64,000 nucleotides of DNA from Methylicorpusculum sp. (GCF_030651835.1 NZ_JAUSBX010000045.1:1-64000); one strand, 5' to 3'. Positions 8,265 to 17,603 are shown, counted from the first letter of the stretch. Program-made: numbers and translations. Notes: a model not told the origin generated them from the sequence alone.

Positions 8265-9169
8265 TTTCCCGTTTGGTTAATCTCTTCCCGTTATGGGCGG
8301 CCATTCTGGCTTGTGCCGCTTATTTTTATCCCGGCCTGTTCATTTCCGGCAAGCAGATGATTGTTCCTTTGCTGTCGTTGATTATGTTTACTATGGGGCT
8401 GACCCTGACCTGGAGTCACTTTCAGGACACGCTGAAATATCCCGGCATTATTTTGTTGACCATGGCTATCCAGTTTACCGTGATGCCGCTGCTGGCTTGG
8501 CTGCTGTCCGGATCATTCAGCCTGACGAATGATCAGTCAGCCGGCATGATTCTGGTGGGATGCAGTGCAGGAGGGACTGCATCCAACGTGATCTGCTATC
8601 TGGCCAGAGGTAATGTGGCCCTGTCCATTCTGATGACTTTGTCATCTACAGTGGCTGCTGTTTTTATCACACCACTACTGACACTGGTTTTAATGGACCA
8701 GTCAATCAGCCCACCTTTCTCTGATATGATGAAAAGTCTGATAGAGTTGATCATTATTCCCGTCATGCTGGGCACTATGCTCAATACATTCTTTCAAAAC
8801 CGGATAAGCGCAATTCATCACTTTTTACCGCTGATGGCCAGTCTGGCCATCGTAGCCATCATTGCCGTAATCGTATCGCTCAATCAACAGCAGATCGAAG
8901 ACATGGGATCGACTCTATTGGCTGCAGTCGCACTTCATAATTTGGGCGGTATGCTGGCAGGGTATGCGATTCCATGGCTGCTTCGCTATGACAAACAGAC
9001 GTGCCGGACAGCCAGCATTGAGGTGGGCATGCAAAATTCAGGACTGAGTGTTGCATTGGCTATCACTTATTTTTCCAGCGCAGCTGCACTTCCCGGCGCC
9101 ATCTTCAGTATCTGGCACAACCTGTCAGGTTCGTTTGCCGCCATGATATGGCGAAAATATGACGTTTGA
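8261..9169 (+). CDS. bile acid:sodium symporter (BASS) family transporter
   Basis: 302 residues starting at ATG 8261, which overlaps the mxaL-like stop (ATGA). Upstream in-frame codons lie inside mxaL and are discounted. About nine to ten hydrophobic segments, with the BASS hallmarks SLIMFTMGLTLTW near residue 50 and GCSAGGTASNVICYLARGN near 110, plus GMQNSGLSVALA toward the end. BASS proteins import organic anions with Na+; the bacterial substrates are mostly unknown. Translational coupling to mxaK/L-like genes is curious and might point to a role in one-carbon metabolism, but that is only context. Confidence 0.8.
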   Translation: MISRLVNLFPLWAAILACAAYFYPGLFISGKQMIVPLLSLIMFTMGLTLTWSHFQDTLKYPGIILLTMAIQFTVMPLLAWLLSGSFSLTNDQSAGMILVGCSAGGTASNVICYLARGNVALSILMTLSSTVAAVFITPLLTLVLMDQSISPPFSDMMKSLIELIIIPVMLGTMLNTFFQNRISAIHHFLPLMASLAIVAIIAVIVSLNQQQIEDMGSTLLAAVALHNLGGMLAGYAIPWLLRYDKQTCRTASIEVGMQNSGLSVALAITYFSSAAALPGAIFSIWHNLSGSFAAMIWRKYDV

Positions 9170-9280
9170 TAGTAACCACCTGCCTCACTAGCACCTTAAT
9201 TTCTATAACTATCAAGACACTAGATTAATTGGCCTTTTTATTGCTGGAAAAAATGAGTACCTAAAAAAAAAGGGGCTTGT

Positions 9281-9547
9281 ATGCGAATTTATCGTACGGT
9301 GATTATCCTGCTACTGAGTTGCACAACTCTGTCTTGCGCAACACAAAATCAAAACATAAACGATCAGGCCGCTTCTTCTGAAGCACTGACCTCCCGGGAA
9401 GAAGCGGTAGGATTTTTCAGCTCGATTTACAGTTTTATGCGAGATACCGAACGAGGTGCTTACGGCTTGATGTACGATATTCGTGATGGAACGGACAGCT
9501 TTATCTATGATGTCCAAAAAGACTATTACGAAGATTATCAAAAATAA
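9281..9547 (+). CDS. small predicted lipoprotein
   Basis: 88 residues. The signal MRIYRTVIILLLSCTTLSC ends in a lipobox-like TLSC followed by AT, consistent with a lipidated N-terminus after cleavage before Cys19. The mature part is acidic and aromatic near the end (AYGLMYDIRDGTDSFIYD, YYEDYQK). The ATG is preceded by an AAGGGG ribosome-binding site. No family recognised. An imperfect inverted repeat GATTGG...CCAATC (9562-9595) follows the stop. Confidence 0.6.
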   Translation: MRIYRTVIILLLSCTTLSCATQNQNINDQAASSEALTSREEAVGFFSSIYSFMRDTERGAYGLMYDIRDGTDSFIYDVQKDYYEDYQK

Positions 9548-9642
9548 GCTGACAACAAGCCGATTGGTTAAGCTCGGAGTAGCGGTTACCCAATCAACGA
9601 CTATAATCTGATTACGATATTATTAACAAATGGCGTCATACT

Positions 9643-10104
9643 ATGGAAATTAAATCAAGTTTTCTCGGCGAACAACAGGTAGACCCAACTACTCTCATCA
9701 CTTTCCCCAAAGGCATCCCCGGTTTCGAAAACCAGACAAAGTTTAAACTATTTCATCAGGAACAAAACCCTATCATTTACTGGTTACAATCCATTGATGA
9801 CGAAAATTTGACTTTCTCTGTCGCAAACCCGGCAAATTTCAATATTAACTACAGCTTCGTTATTAGCGACGAAGAGCAAGCGTTGCTCAAACTGGAAAAC
9901 ATGGACGATTTAATTATCCTGATTCTATTGCATGCCGGAGCGGATGCCCAAGAAGCTGGAAAACCGGCAATAAAAGGGGCCATAAAATCGCCTTTGTTGA
10001 TCAACAGCGCCGAAAGAGTCGCCATTCAAAAAAACTTGTCAGAAATTGAACAGTCCATCACCGTGTTTGAAAAAAATGAAATGGTAGACACGGCCGAGAT
10101 ATAA
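9643..10104 (+). CDS. fliW: flagellar assembly factor FliW
   Basis: 153 residues, the usual FliW size, with the family core ITFPKGIPGFENQTKFKLF near residue 25, SVANPANFNINYSFVI in the middle and a C-terminal KGAIKSPLLIN segment. FliW binds flagellin and, when released, binds CsrA to relieve translational repression of flagellin. Often fliW is adjacent to csrA; here csrA is not adjacent and the gene stands alone, followed by a hairpin. The only other flagellar genes in the window are flgK and flgL at the far end. Confidence 0.9.
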   Translation: MEIKSSFLGEQQVDPTTLITFPKGIPGFENQTKFKLFHQEQNPIIYWLQSIDDENLTFSVANPANFNINYSFVISDEEQALLKLENMDDLIILILLHAGADAQEAGKPAIKGAIKSPLLINSAERVAIQKNLSEIEQSITVFEKNEMVDTAEI

Positions 10105-10131
10105 GTACAACCGCATACAAAATAGGCTCCA

Positions 10132-10170
10132 CCGTGTTTCCAATCCCCTGAAGTCAGGTGGAAACACGCG
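10132..10170 (+). terminator. long hairpin downstream of fliW
   Basis: CGTGTTTCC (10133-10141) pairs with GGAAACACG (10160-10168), and CCTG-AAGT-CAGG pairs inside the loop. No T-run follows, so it is either a factor-assisted terminator or an mRNA 3'-end stabiliser. Confidence 0.45.
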
Positions 10171-10311
10171 GAGAATATAAGCTTTGATCAGCCGGTCAAA
10201 CTTTCGCTTTCAGAGACTTAGAAAGCCTATGACATTAAAGTTTGAGGTTAATTGGGGTTGAAATTTAAATGGATAATTTAAAAACCTGAGAACCGCTCAA
10301 ATTGACACGCA

Positions 10312-10692
10312 TCAGGCCGCTTGAACGGGAATCGCGTTTCCGGTTCGAATGATTTCATTTTTATCATTGAAATAAACCAGTGTTGGCTTGAATGCAGCCA
10401 ACTCCTGCTGATCCAAAATCGCGTACGCACACACAATGATCAAGTCGCCTGGACAAGCCAGACGGGCAGCAGCACCATTCACAGAGAAAATGCCGGAACC
10501 TGCCTCAGCGCGAATAGCATATGTCGTAAAGCGCTGGCCATTATTGATATTGTAAATTTGAATTTGTTCGTATTCTCTGATACCCGCATAATCCAAAATT
10601 TTACTGTCTATAGCACAGGAACCTTCATAACCCAGTTCCGAAAAAGTAACTGTAGCCCTGTGCAATTTGGCTTTTAGCATTGTTGTTTGCAT
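10312..10692 (-). CDS. panD: aspartate 1-decarboxylase
   Basis: 126 residues, the normal length for the PanD proenzyme. The self-processing site is intact: GYEGSCAID with Gly24-Ser25, where cleavage generates the pyruvoyl cofactor; the [12 protein letters not shown] start and the [16 protein letters not shown] block also fit. It makes beta-alanine for pantothenate and coenzyme A. panC and panB lie upstream on the same strand (120-nt gap), so the whole beta-alanine/pantoate branch is grouped here. Confidence 0.95.
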   Translation of the reverse strand: MQTTMLKAKLHRATVTFSELGYEGSCAIDSKILDYAGIREYEQIQIYNINNGQRFTTYAIRAEAGSGIFSVNGAAARLACPGDLIIVCAYAILDQQELAAFKPTLVYFNDKNEIIRTGNAIPVQAA

Positions 10693-10811
10693 AATCGAAC
10701 AAATAAATTTTAAAGAAACCGTAAATTATTCCCGAATAAGTGATCGCCTTCAACAAAAAACTCTTATCGGCTTATCACTCTTGACAGACAACATCACAAA
10801 CCCGCTCTCAA

Positions 10812-11666
10812 TTAATGAGGAGCATACCTTGAAAATCTCAAATTATCAATCAACCTGGTTTTACCCAGTTTTGCCGCGGCCAGCAATACCAATTCACTAT
10901 CCTGCTCAGATGCCGGCTCAAGATCATGGCTTCGGCAAAAACTGACATACTCCGGTTCAAATCCCAAGGACGCTAATATAGCCATGGCTTCCCTCTGTAT
11001 TTCAGCCAATTGACTTTCGGGTTGTTGCGCTTTATCTCGGGCATTACACAATAACTTATATAATTCCGAAGCACATTTTCTTTGTTCTACAGAAAGATAA
11101 TTGTTTCGTGAACTCATAGCCAGACCATCTGGCTCTCTAACAGTCGCGACACTTTTAATCTCGATATCAAAATTAAGATCCCGAACAAGCCGCCGGATAA
11201 TGGTTAATTGCTGGAAATCTTTTTCCCCGAAAAAGGCGATATCCGACTGAACTATATTAAACAGCTTCGCAACTACGGTAGCAACACCGTCAAAATGTCC
11301 CGGCCTTGAACGTCCACAATGCAAAGTGGACAGATTTTCTATTGTAATAGAAGTAGCATGGTCCTTGGCATACATCGCCTCAGGTCTGGGCAAAAACAGC
11401 ACATCGACCGAACAAGAAGCCAAGGCTTTTGCATCATCGGCTTCGGTACGCGGATAACTGGCAAAATCTTCGCCCGGACCAAACTGAGATGGATTGACAA
11501 AAATACTGACTATGACTCTTTCAGCAGCTTTACTCGCCTCTTCTACCAGTTTTAAATGTCCTGCATGAAGATTGCCCATAGTGGGCACAAAAGCAATACG
11601 CTGACCTTCAAGCCGCCATTTTTTTACCAGAGGTCTAAGTTCAGCTATCGATGAAACGGTCAGCAT
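10812..11666 (-). CDS. panC: pantoate--beta-alanine ligase (pantothenate synthetase)
   Basis: 284 residues. The nucleotidyl-transferase signature PTMGNLHAGHLKL (HxGH) is near residue 28, SIFVNPSQFGPGEDFASYPR follows, and MSSRNNYLS stands in for the KMSKS loop. It joins pantoate and beta-alanine using ATP in the cytoplasm. The start is ATG 11666, 6 nt after the panB stop, implying cotranscription with panB and folK. Confidence 0.95.
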   Translation of the reverse strand: MLTVSSIAELRPLVKKWRLEGQRIAFVPTMGNLHAGHLKLVEEASKAAERVIVSIFVNPSQFGPGEDFASYPRTEADDAKALASCSVDVLFLPRPEAMYAKDHATSITIENLSTLHCGRSRPGHFDGVATVVAKLFNIVQSDIAFFGEKDFQQLTIIRRLVRDLNFDIEIKSVATVREPDGLAMSSRNNYLSVEQRKCASELYKLLCNARDKAQQPESQLAEIQREAMAILASLGFEPEYVSFCRSHDLEPASEQDSELVLLAAAKLGKTRLIDNLRFSRYAPH

Positions 11667-11672
11667 AACACC

Positions 11673-12491
11673 CTAATAACTGTGTTCAATGGTTGGAAAC
11701 CGGGCTTCTTTAACCGCAATATGATAATTACGAATTGCGTCTTCAATAGAAGCAGCCCCTTGCATAAAATCTTTGGAGAATTTTGGCCTTCTACCGGCAC
11801 CGATATTCAAAATATCGTAAAGCACCAAAACCTGACCATCACAGTCAATGCCTGCGCCTATTCCGATCACTGGAATGGTTAATTGCTGACTGATGGTTTG
11901 TGCAAGACTGGCCGGCACGCACTCCAGTATCAACAGACCGGCTCCGGCTTGTTCCAATGAAACTGCATCCGAGATAATACGCTCCGCATCAGACAACTCG
12001 CGTCCCTGAACTTTATACCCGCCCAAGCAATTAATAAATTGCGGCAACAAACCCAGATGCCCACACACAGGCACGCCATTACCCACGAGAAAACTGACCA
12101 CATCAGGCCGGGCGCCTTCCAGCTTGATCATATTCGCGCCGCCGCTTTGAATCAGTCGGGCGGCATTTTCAGCGGCCGCGAGGAGACTGGTATAACTCAT
12201 AAAAGGCAAATCGGCTACCACCAAAGCCCTGTTACAGCCCCTGGAGACGCATGCAGTGTGATAAAGCATGTCATCCATCGTCACCGGTAATGTTGTCGTG
12301 TGCCCTTGAAAAACCATGCCCAAGGAATCGCCGACAAGAATCACTTCTATGCCTGCTTTATCCAAAACGGCACTAAAACTGGCATCATACGCAGTCAAAC
12401 AACTGATTTTTTCATCGCGGTTTTTCATAGCCTGCAAATCATTGACAGACAATCGCTTCTTTTCGGACACTCGGGAAGTATAGGGTTTCAT
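11673..12491 (-). CDS. panB: 3-methyl-2-oxobutanoate hydroxymethyltransferase
   Basis: 272 residues from ATG 12491; this start overlaps the folK stop as ATGA and is preferred over the longer frame that runs into folK. Family motifs: TAYDASFSAVLDKAGIE, VGDSLGMVFQGHTTTLPVT, ANMIKLEG, CGHLGLLPQ and VIGIGAG. It transfers a one-carbon unit from methylene-tetrahydrofolate to ketoisovalerate to give ketopantoate, so co-expression with folK (folate synthesis) makes metabolic sense. Confidence 0.95.
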   Translation of the reverse strand: MKPYTSRVSEKKRLSVNDLQAMKNRDEKISCLTAYDASFSAVLDKAGIEVILVGDSLGMVFQGHTTTLPVTMDDMLYHTACVSRGCNRALVVADLPFMSYTSLLAAAENAARLIQSGGANMIKLEGARPDVVSFLVGNGVPVCGHLGLLPQFINCLGGYKVQGRELSDAERIISDAVSLEQAGAGLLILECVPASLAQTISQQLTIPVIGIGAGIDCDGQVLVLYDILNIGAGRRPKFSKDFMQGAASIEDAIRNYHIAVKEARFPTIEHSY

Positions 12492-12985
12492 GAATAAAGC
12501 TGTTGCAGACCGACTTGAGGGCAATGCTCAAGCAATGTCGTTAATGGACCATAACCGGGAACAAGCAAATCCGGAGCGATTTCATGCAAAGGATAAAGTA
12601 CAAAAGCCCTGTCCGCGAGGCCACTATGAGGCAAGGTCAACACCGGGTCAGCCAATTGCATTTGATCATAGATCAAAAGATCGAGATCCAGTGTTCTGGC
12701 CCCCCATCGCAACCCGGTCCGGACCCGACCCTGTTCATGCTCAATAGCTTGAAGACAGCGTAGCAGTTCAAAGGGCTCCAAGTCTGTTGATACCGACATC
12801 ACCGCATTGACATAGTCAGGCTGATCCTGAGGCCCCATAGGTAAGCTGCGATAAAGGCTGGAAAAGGCAACTTCGCTGATCTTATCTATCGCAGCAATCG
12901 CAGCACGGGCAGATTTAATTTGCTGCACGGGATCATCAAGATTACTGCCCAAGCCGATATACGCGATAACCGTAGCTACCGTCAC
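12488..12985 (-). CDS. folK: 2-amino-4-hydroxy-6-hydroxymethyldihydropteridine diphosphokinase
   Basis: 165 residues. HPPK signatures are clear: AYIGLGSNLDDP at the start, PQDQPDYVNAV in the middle, and RWGARTLDLDLLIYD with the metal-binding aspartates. It pyrophosphorylates the pterin precursor in folate synthesis. It overlaps panB (ATGA) and follows pcnB by 13 nt, the usual pcnB-folK-panB-panC order of gammaproteobacteria. Confidence 0.95.
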   Translation of the reverse strand: MTVATVIAYIGLGSNLDDPVQQIKSARAAIAAIDKISEVAFSSLYRSLPMGPQDQPDYVNAVMSVSTDLEPFELLRCLQAIEHEQGRVRTGLRWGARTLDLDLLIYDQMQLADPVLTLPHSGLADRAFVLYPLHEIAPDLLVPGYGPLTTLLEHCPQVGLQQLYS

Positions 12986-12998
12986 AAGGCGCCTCCTG

Positions 12999-14357
12999 TC
13001 ATACGCTATCTTGCGGATGTCTGTTTACCGCTTTAGCTTTGTTTGTCCGTCGGCGTTTGGTCTGTTTCCGCTGAGGATTACGGGATAACGAAGCAATCAT
13101 TTTTTTCTGTTCAAGCTCGGGTACTTCCTGAAACTCCGTCCACCAATCCCCTAGAGCAGGATCTTCGCCTTCAGCTTGAATACGCAACAACAGGAAATCA
13201 TAAGCCGCTCTGAATCGGGGATGACTCAACAAACGGAATGCCCGGTTACCTTCCCGTCGCGAAAACCGGGGTTGCAAGGTCCATACTTCTCGCATGGCCA
13301 GCGTAATTCTTTTGGGAAAAGCCGTCGATTTTAACTGACGATTGATAATTTCACTCGATGCATTCTGGTAGGCAATCGTTTCGTTAACGCCCTGTTGAAT
13401 TTGTCTTTTCGCTTCAGTCTTAACCGGATTCCAAAGAAATGCAGCAAACAAAAAATAGGCCGTGACTGTTTTACCGTCGGTTATTCGGGCATCGGAGTTT
13501 TCAAGTGCCTTGATCAAAAATAATTTGGGGAAACCTTCCTCTTCCTCGGCCAAAGAATCTTCGACTAAGGGAAAAAGCTCTCGAAACAAATCATAATGAC
13601 GCAACATTTCAAAGGTTTGCAAAGCATACCCGGATAAAAATAATTTGAGCGTTTCGTCAAATAAGCGAGCAGGAGGAATGTTATTAAGTAGGTCAGCCAA
13701 GCCGGCAATGGGTTTCTCGCTGTCGGGATGCAGATTAAAACCCAGTTTGACAGCAAACCTGACGGCCCTCAGCATCCGGACCGGATCCTCCCGGAAGCGG
13801 GTTTCAGGATCACCAATTAACCGCAAAGTACCGGAAAGATGGTCTTCCATGCCGCCCACATAATCAATAACACTGAAGTCCTTGATATTGTAATAAAGGG
13901 AATTCACGGTAAAGTCCCTTCTCCACACGTCTTCTTCAATGTTACCGTACTGGTTATCCCTGAGCAGCCGACCTTCTTCATTCAGAAAACGGTGCTCACT
14001 ATTTTCTTCTACCGATCCTCGAAAGGTAGCGACTTCTATGATATCCCTGCCGAATTGCACATGAGCCAAACGAAATCTGCGGCCAACCAAGCGGCAATTA
14101 CGAAACACTTTTTTGATCTGATCCGGACGCGCATCAGTAACCACATCAAAATCTTTAGGCTCTCGGCCTAACAAAAGATCACGAACACAGCCACCTACCA
14201 GATAGGCTTCAAATCCGGCTTTTTTTAGTCTATAAAGGACCTTTAAAGCGTTTTCGCTAACTTGAGAACGCGATATTGAATGTTCTGATCTAGCATAGAC
14301 TCTAGGCCCCGGCTTAATTTGCACCCTCTCTTCCGTAATCTGAGAAGACGGTTTCAT
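12999..14357 (-). CDS. pcnB: poly(A) polymerase I
   Basis: 452 residues. The N-terminal nucleotidyltransferase core has AYLVGGCVRDLLLGREPKDF continuing into the catalytic DFDV, then VGRRFRLAHV and the RRDFTVNSLYY block typical of PcnB. The C-terminal tail is strongly basic (RKQTKRRRTNKAK), as in the family, for RNA binding. It adds 3' poly(A) tails that promote RNA decay. First gene of the pcnB-folK-panB-panC group. The ATG at 14357 has no visible ribosome-binding site, so the true start could be slightly downstream. Confidence 0.95.
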   Translation of the reverse strand: MKPSSQITEERVQIKPGPRVYARSEHSISRSQVSENALKVLYRLKKAGFEAYLVGGCVRDLLLGREPKDFDVVTDARPDQIKKVFRNCRLVGRRFRLAHVQFGRDIIEVATFRGSVEENSEHRFLNEEGRLLRDNQYGNIEEDVWRRDFTVNSLYYNIKDFSVIDYVGGMEDHLSGTLRLIGDPETRFREDPVRMLRAVRFAVKLGFNLHPDSEKPIAGLADLLNNIPPARLFDETLKLFLSGYALQTFEMLRHYDLFRELFPLVEDSLAEEEEGFPKLFLIKALENSDARITDGKTVTAYFLFAAFLWNPVKTEAKRQIQQGVNETIAYQNASSEIINRQLKSTAFPKRITLAMREVWTLQPRFSRREGNRAFRLLSHPRFRAAYDFLLLRIQAEGEDPALGDWWTEFQEVPELEQKKMIASLSRNPQRKQTKRRRTNKAKAVNRHPQDSV

Positions 14358-14603
14358 GGAGGAGCTAATGATTTTCTTGAAGAAACTTAAAATAGCCTTT
14401 TTCCTTGCTTTATTTTTATAATGAATTAATCATACCACCTGCCGCGTTAGCAACTCAATCAACACGATTCTTTTTAGATACCAGTTTTTATAGTAGAATC
14501 TAGTAATATTTAACAAGCGAGACGTTCTCCGCCTTATCAACCGATCGGCACATTGACTTCCCGTTTAGCGCTTTATTCACCCAAAACATACCGGAGTTAA
14601 ATC

Positions 14604-14783
14604 ATGTTCAAAAAGATAATCATAGCTTTAATTGATAAGCCTTTATTAACAAGCCTTTTTGTAACGGATTTGGGGATTTTACTATTTCACAGACCGCCCT
14701 TCCTTTTCTCAGTGGTCATGTTTGGGGCGTTGCTGGCAATGAGCATGTATTTCGGACAAAAACTGTCTCTGTTCAAAAATTGA
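14604..14783 (+). CDS. 59-residue membrane protein
   Basis: A frame from ATG 14604 to TGA 14783 encodes 59 residues, MFKKIIIALIDKPLLTSLFV..., with two hydrophobic stretches around the short loop LFHRPPFLF. A CGGAG ribosome-binding site stands 7 nt upstream. It lies 22 nt before the RDD-family gene on the same strand, so the two are probably one transcript. No family recognised. Confidence comes from the ribosome-binding site, clean membrane-protein composition and spacing. Confidence 0.6.
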   Translation: MFKKIIIALIDKPLLTSLFVTDLGILLFHRPPFLFSVVMFGALLAMSMYFGQKLSLFKN

Positions 14784-14805
14784 ATTTGACAGGGGTTATT
14801 CTTCG

Positions 14806-15249
14806 TTGGTAACTCATAAGTCACTCAAACCAAGCCAAAAGCATCCCGGCTTTTGGCGGAGAATGGCGGCACAAGCATACGACCTTTTTCTGTTGCTGGC
14901 GGTATTATTTGTTGCCACTGCCATCATTCTCCCCCTCAATGATGGCGAAGCATTTGCACCCACTCAGTTTTTTTATCCCGCCTACCTGCTTCTCATCAGC
15001 TTCATTTTTTACGGCTGGTTTTGGACCCATGGCGGCCAAACACTGGGACTGAGAGCTTGGAAATTAGCAGTGTTGACAGTCGATCAAAAACCGCTTGGCT
15101 GGAAGCAGGCCGCGATGCGTTTTTGCACGGCGTTGTTATCGTGGCTTCCTTTAGGTCTTGGTTTCCTGTGGGTCCTTGTAGATAAAGATAAGAACAGCTG
15201 GCACGACCGGCTGTCAAAAACTTATCTGTTCTATACATCACCGAAATAA
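14806..15249 (+). CDS. RDD family membrane protein
   Basis: 147 residues with the RDD layout: GFWRRMAAQAYDLFLLLAVL (R...D in the first helix), a second hydrophobic pair, GQTLGLRAWKLAV, and DKDKNSWHDRLSKTYLF near the end. Roughly three to four membrane helices. RDD proteins are poorly characterised; some relate to sodium or osmotic tolerance. The start is a TTG at 14806 with AGGGG about 10 nt upstream; no ATG exists before the conserved RRMAAQ. It converges on lptG with only 3 nt between the stops. Confidence 0.8.
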   Translation: MVTHKSLKPSQKHPGFWRRMAAQAYDLFLLLAVLFVATAIILPLNDGEAFAPTQFFYPAYLLLISFIFYGWFWTHGGQTLGLRAWKLAVLTVDQKPLGWKQAAMRFCTALLSWLPLGLGFLWVLVDKDKNSWHDRLSKTYLFYTSPK

Positions 15250-15252
15250 TTT

Positions 15253-16320
15253 CTACTGAACCCGACGAAGCGCATATAAAGCCACAGTAAAAACCGTCAA
15301 ACTGGGTACAAATGCCATAATCGCCGGATTAAGATCATAGATCAAACTCATATGACCTATGATTTTATCTCCGATATTAAATCCTAGACCGATCACCACG
15401 CCAATCAACATCCGCGCACCGGCACTCACTCCTCTTTTAACACCAATAACAAACGGTGTTGCAATCATCAGCATCACAAAAGTCACGAAAGGATTGACTA
15501 CCCGCCCCCAGAATGCAAATTCGTAGGTTTGCGACTTTTGTTTGTTGTCTTTCAAAAACCGAATGTACGTATTAAGGTCGTAAAGCGACAGATTATCAGG
15601 GCTCACCACTACAACGTTCACCAATTTGGGATCGATTGATGACTTCCATGGCAGACTTTTCAATTTGGCTACTTTGACTTGTTCAGTTGAAATATCACTT
15701 TGCTGGATATTTTCCATTTCCCACTGATTCGCTCCCTTGAATAACGCTTTTTGAGAATGCATCGCCTTGGATAAGCGGTTATTTTCATCCAGCTCATAGG
15801 TGTAGATATTTTCCAAATCACCGTTCTCTTCAATTTTCTTGACGTTAATGAAGGTCTGCCCCTCTCTTAACCACAAACCATAAAGGCTTTTGATCATGAT
15901 TTGATCTGCGCGGGACTTGGATTTCAGTGTTTGTGCCATTTGCTCTGTATTTGGCGCAATCCATTCACCAACAGTGATGGCGACAGCCACAAGAATGGCA
16001 CCGGCCAGCATAACCGACTTAATGATCGACAACACTGAAACACCGGAGGCCCTCATAGCAACCAGTTCACGGTGGTTGCCCATGCCGCCCAGCACAAACA
16101 AACTGCCTAATAGAGCGGAAGCCGGCACCAATTCATAAAAAACCCGGGGCGAGGTGAGCGCCACGTAATAAACAATTTCTTTAAGGTTATAACTGCCTTT
16201 TCCCAGACTTTTTAACTCATCGCTGAACGTAAAAAGGCTAAACAAGGTTAATAAAAACAAGGCTGCTAACGACGATCCTTTCAGCACCTCTTTTACAATA
16301 TAGCGTGTCAGTACATTCAC
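15253..16320 (-). CDS. lptG: lipopolysaccharide export permease LptG
   Basis: 355 residues from a GTG at 16320 that overlaps the lptF stop as GTGA; the longer open frame upstream lies inside lptF and is rejected. NVLTRYIVKEVLKGS begins the first helix, LVPASALLGSLFVLGGMGNHRELVAMRASGVS is the coupling-helix region that docks on LptB, and three helices close the protein after the periplasmic beta-jellyroll domain. With LptF and LptB it drives LPS out of the inner membrane. lptB is not in the window. Confidence 0.93.
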   Translation of the reverse strand: MNVLTRYIVKEVLKGSSLAALFLLTLFSLFTFSDELKSLGKGSYNLKEIVYYVALTSPRVFYELVPASALLGSLFVLGGMGNHRELVAMRASGVSVLSIIKSVMLAGAILVAVAITVGEWIAPNTEQMAQTLKSKSRADQIMIKSLYGLWLREGQTFINVKKIEENGDLENIYTYELDENNRLSKAMHSQKALFKGANQWEMENIQQSDISTEQVKVAKLKSLPWKSSIDPKLVNVVVVSPDNLSLYDLNTYIRFLKDNKQKSQTYEFAFWGRVVNPFVTFVMLMIATPFVIGVKRGVSAGARMLIGVVIGLGFNIGDKIIGHMSLIYDLNPAIMAFVPSLTVFTVALYALRRVQ

Positions 16321-17387
16321 AGTCCCAGTTTCCCCCTCAGGCTTTCTTTTAAGTAACGCCATCCAAACAGCCGCATCAAAAGAATGAGCGCCAAAATCAT
16401 TAACAGCACATGAACCCATACGGCGCCAAACCAAACAGGAATCTGGCCCTTAATCACCCAACTATGGCTCACTCTGATGAAATTTCCGTAAGCAAAATAA
16501 ATTAAAAATGCCACCAGCACATTGCCGTAAACCCCCCCTCTGGGCGCTGTTTGAGCCAAAGGAACGGCCAGCAAACTCAAAACAAAAACACCCGCGGGAA
16601 TCGAAAAACGCCGCTGCAACTCAGCAATATCCCTGACTTCAGTAGACTCCAAGAGTTTACCAGTAGCAATCGACTCATGGTCGTAATTCAGGACTGTTTC
16701 CTTTTCTTCCAGTCGAACGGCATATTCAACAAATTCTTCGATAATATAATCCGCTTGACCGGGAGTACCTTGAGTCCTTCTGCCATTATCAAGAACCAGA
16801 TAAAGGCCTCCGGGTCGGTTTTCCAAATTGCCTGATTCGGCATTGAATATACTGACTTTGTTACCCTGCCTGTGTTGGACAAACACCTGGTGCATTATTC
16901 CATCCTTGGTAAGATCCTCCACGTAAAAGACAAGATCACCGTGCTGATATTCGCTAAATCGGCCTGCAGCGATACCTCGGATATCTGCTGATTTTTCATC
17001 TTCATGCATCAACTCCTTGACCGTCGCTTCGGCCCAGGGTCCCGTATAAAATGACAGCGCAAATGAAATCAGCATCAAAGGTAAAACCAGCACATAAAGA
17101 GACCGATAAATTATCCCTGAGCTGCCTCCGGCCGAAAATACAGCCGCCATTTCCTGATCACGATACATGCGCCCAACTACCATTAATACGGCCATAAACA
17201 GAGCTGCAGGAAGAAATGCAATAGCCGCGCTTATCATCTTAAGCCCTAAAACATGTATCAAGGTCTCACTCGAAACCGCGCCCTCAATAGCTTTTTCCAG
17301 TATTTTGATAAACCGTTTACTAACGATAATTACGACGATCACCGACAAAACCGAGACTAACGTTCCTGCCAAATCGAGCACGATCAT
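16317..17387 (-). CDS. lptF: lipopolysaccharide export permease LptF
   Basis: 356 residues if started at ATG 17387 (MIVLDLAGTL...); the frame stays open to a GTG at 17474 and an in-frame GTG at 17399 would match the E. coli protein length best, so the start is uncertain. Conserved SKRFIKILEKAIEG, LMVVGRMYRDQEMAAVFSAG (coupling helix) and the GPWAEATV motif identify LptF. It pairs with LptG in LPS extraction. It is divergent from pepA, an arrangement conserved in many gammaproteobacteria. Confidence 0.92.
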   Translation of the reverse strand: MIVLDLAGTLVSVLSVIVVIIVSKRFIKILEKAIEGAVSSETLIHVLGLKMISAAIAFLPAALFMAVLMVVGRMYRDQEMAAVFSAGGSSGIIYRSLYVLVLPLMLISFALSFYTGPWAEATVKELMHEDEKSADIRGIAAGRFSEYQHGDLVFYVEDLTKDGIMHQVFVQHRQGNKVSIFNAESGNLENRPGGLYLVLDNGRRTQGTPGQADYIIEEFVEYAVRLEEKETVLNYDHESIATGKLLESTEVRDIAELQRRFSIPAGVFVLSLLAVPLAQTAPRGGVYGNVLVAFLIYFAYGNFIRVSHSWVIKGQIPVWFGAVWVHVLLMILALILLMRLFGWRYLKESLRGKLGL

Positions 17388-17597
17388 TTTGTCCAACACA
17401 CTGATCAGCGGAGACCTTCTTTTTCGCCCACGTTCGGACCATAATTCGCTCAATTTCTTCCCCTCATAACACACCTACACATTTGAGTTTCATCTATAAA
17501 GTGATACGTTAATTATTCAAACCAGGTTGACTGTGCATTTTTCCAGACAATACAGGTGGTTGCCCAACTTTTACGCTTCGTAAAAAATGACTTGCTG

Positions 17598-17603
17598 TAT
17601 AAT
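17598..17603 (+). promoter_or_regulatory. candidate -10 box upstream of pepA
   Basis: A perfect TATAAT preceded directly by TG lies 79 nt before the pepA start in the lptF-pepA divergent region. There is no convincing -35 box at normal spacing. Confidence 0.25.

Noticed and set aside
16321-16434. Longer lptG start
   Set aside because: It overlaps lptF in another frame; the GTG at 16320 overlapping the lptF stop matches the protein's normal N-terminus.
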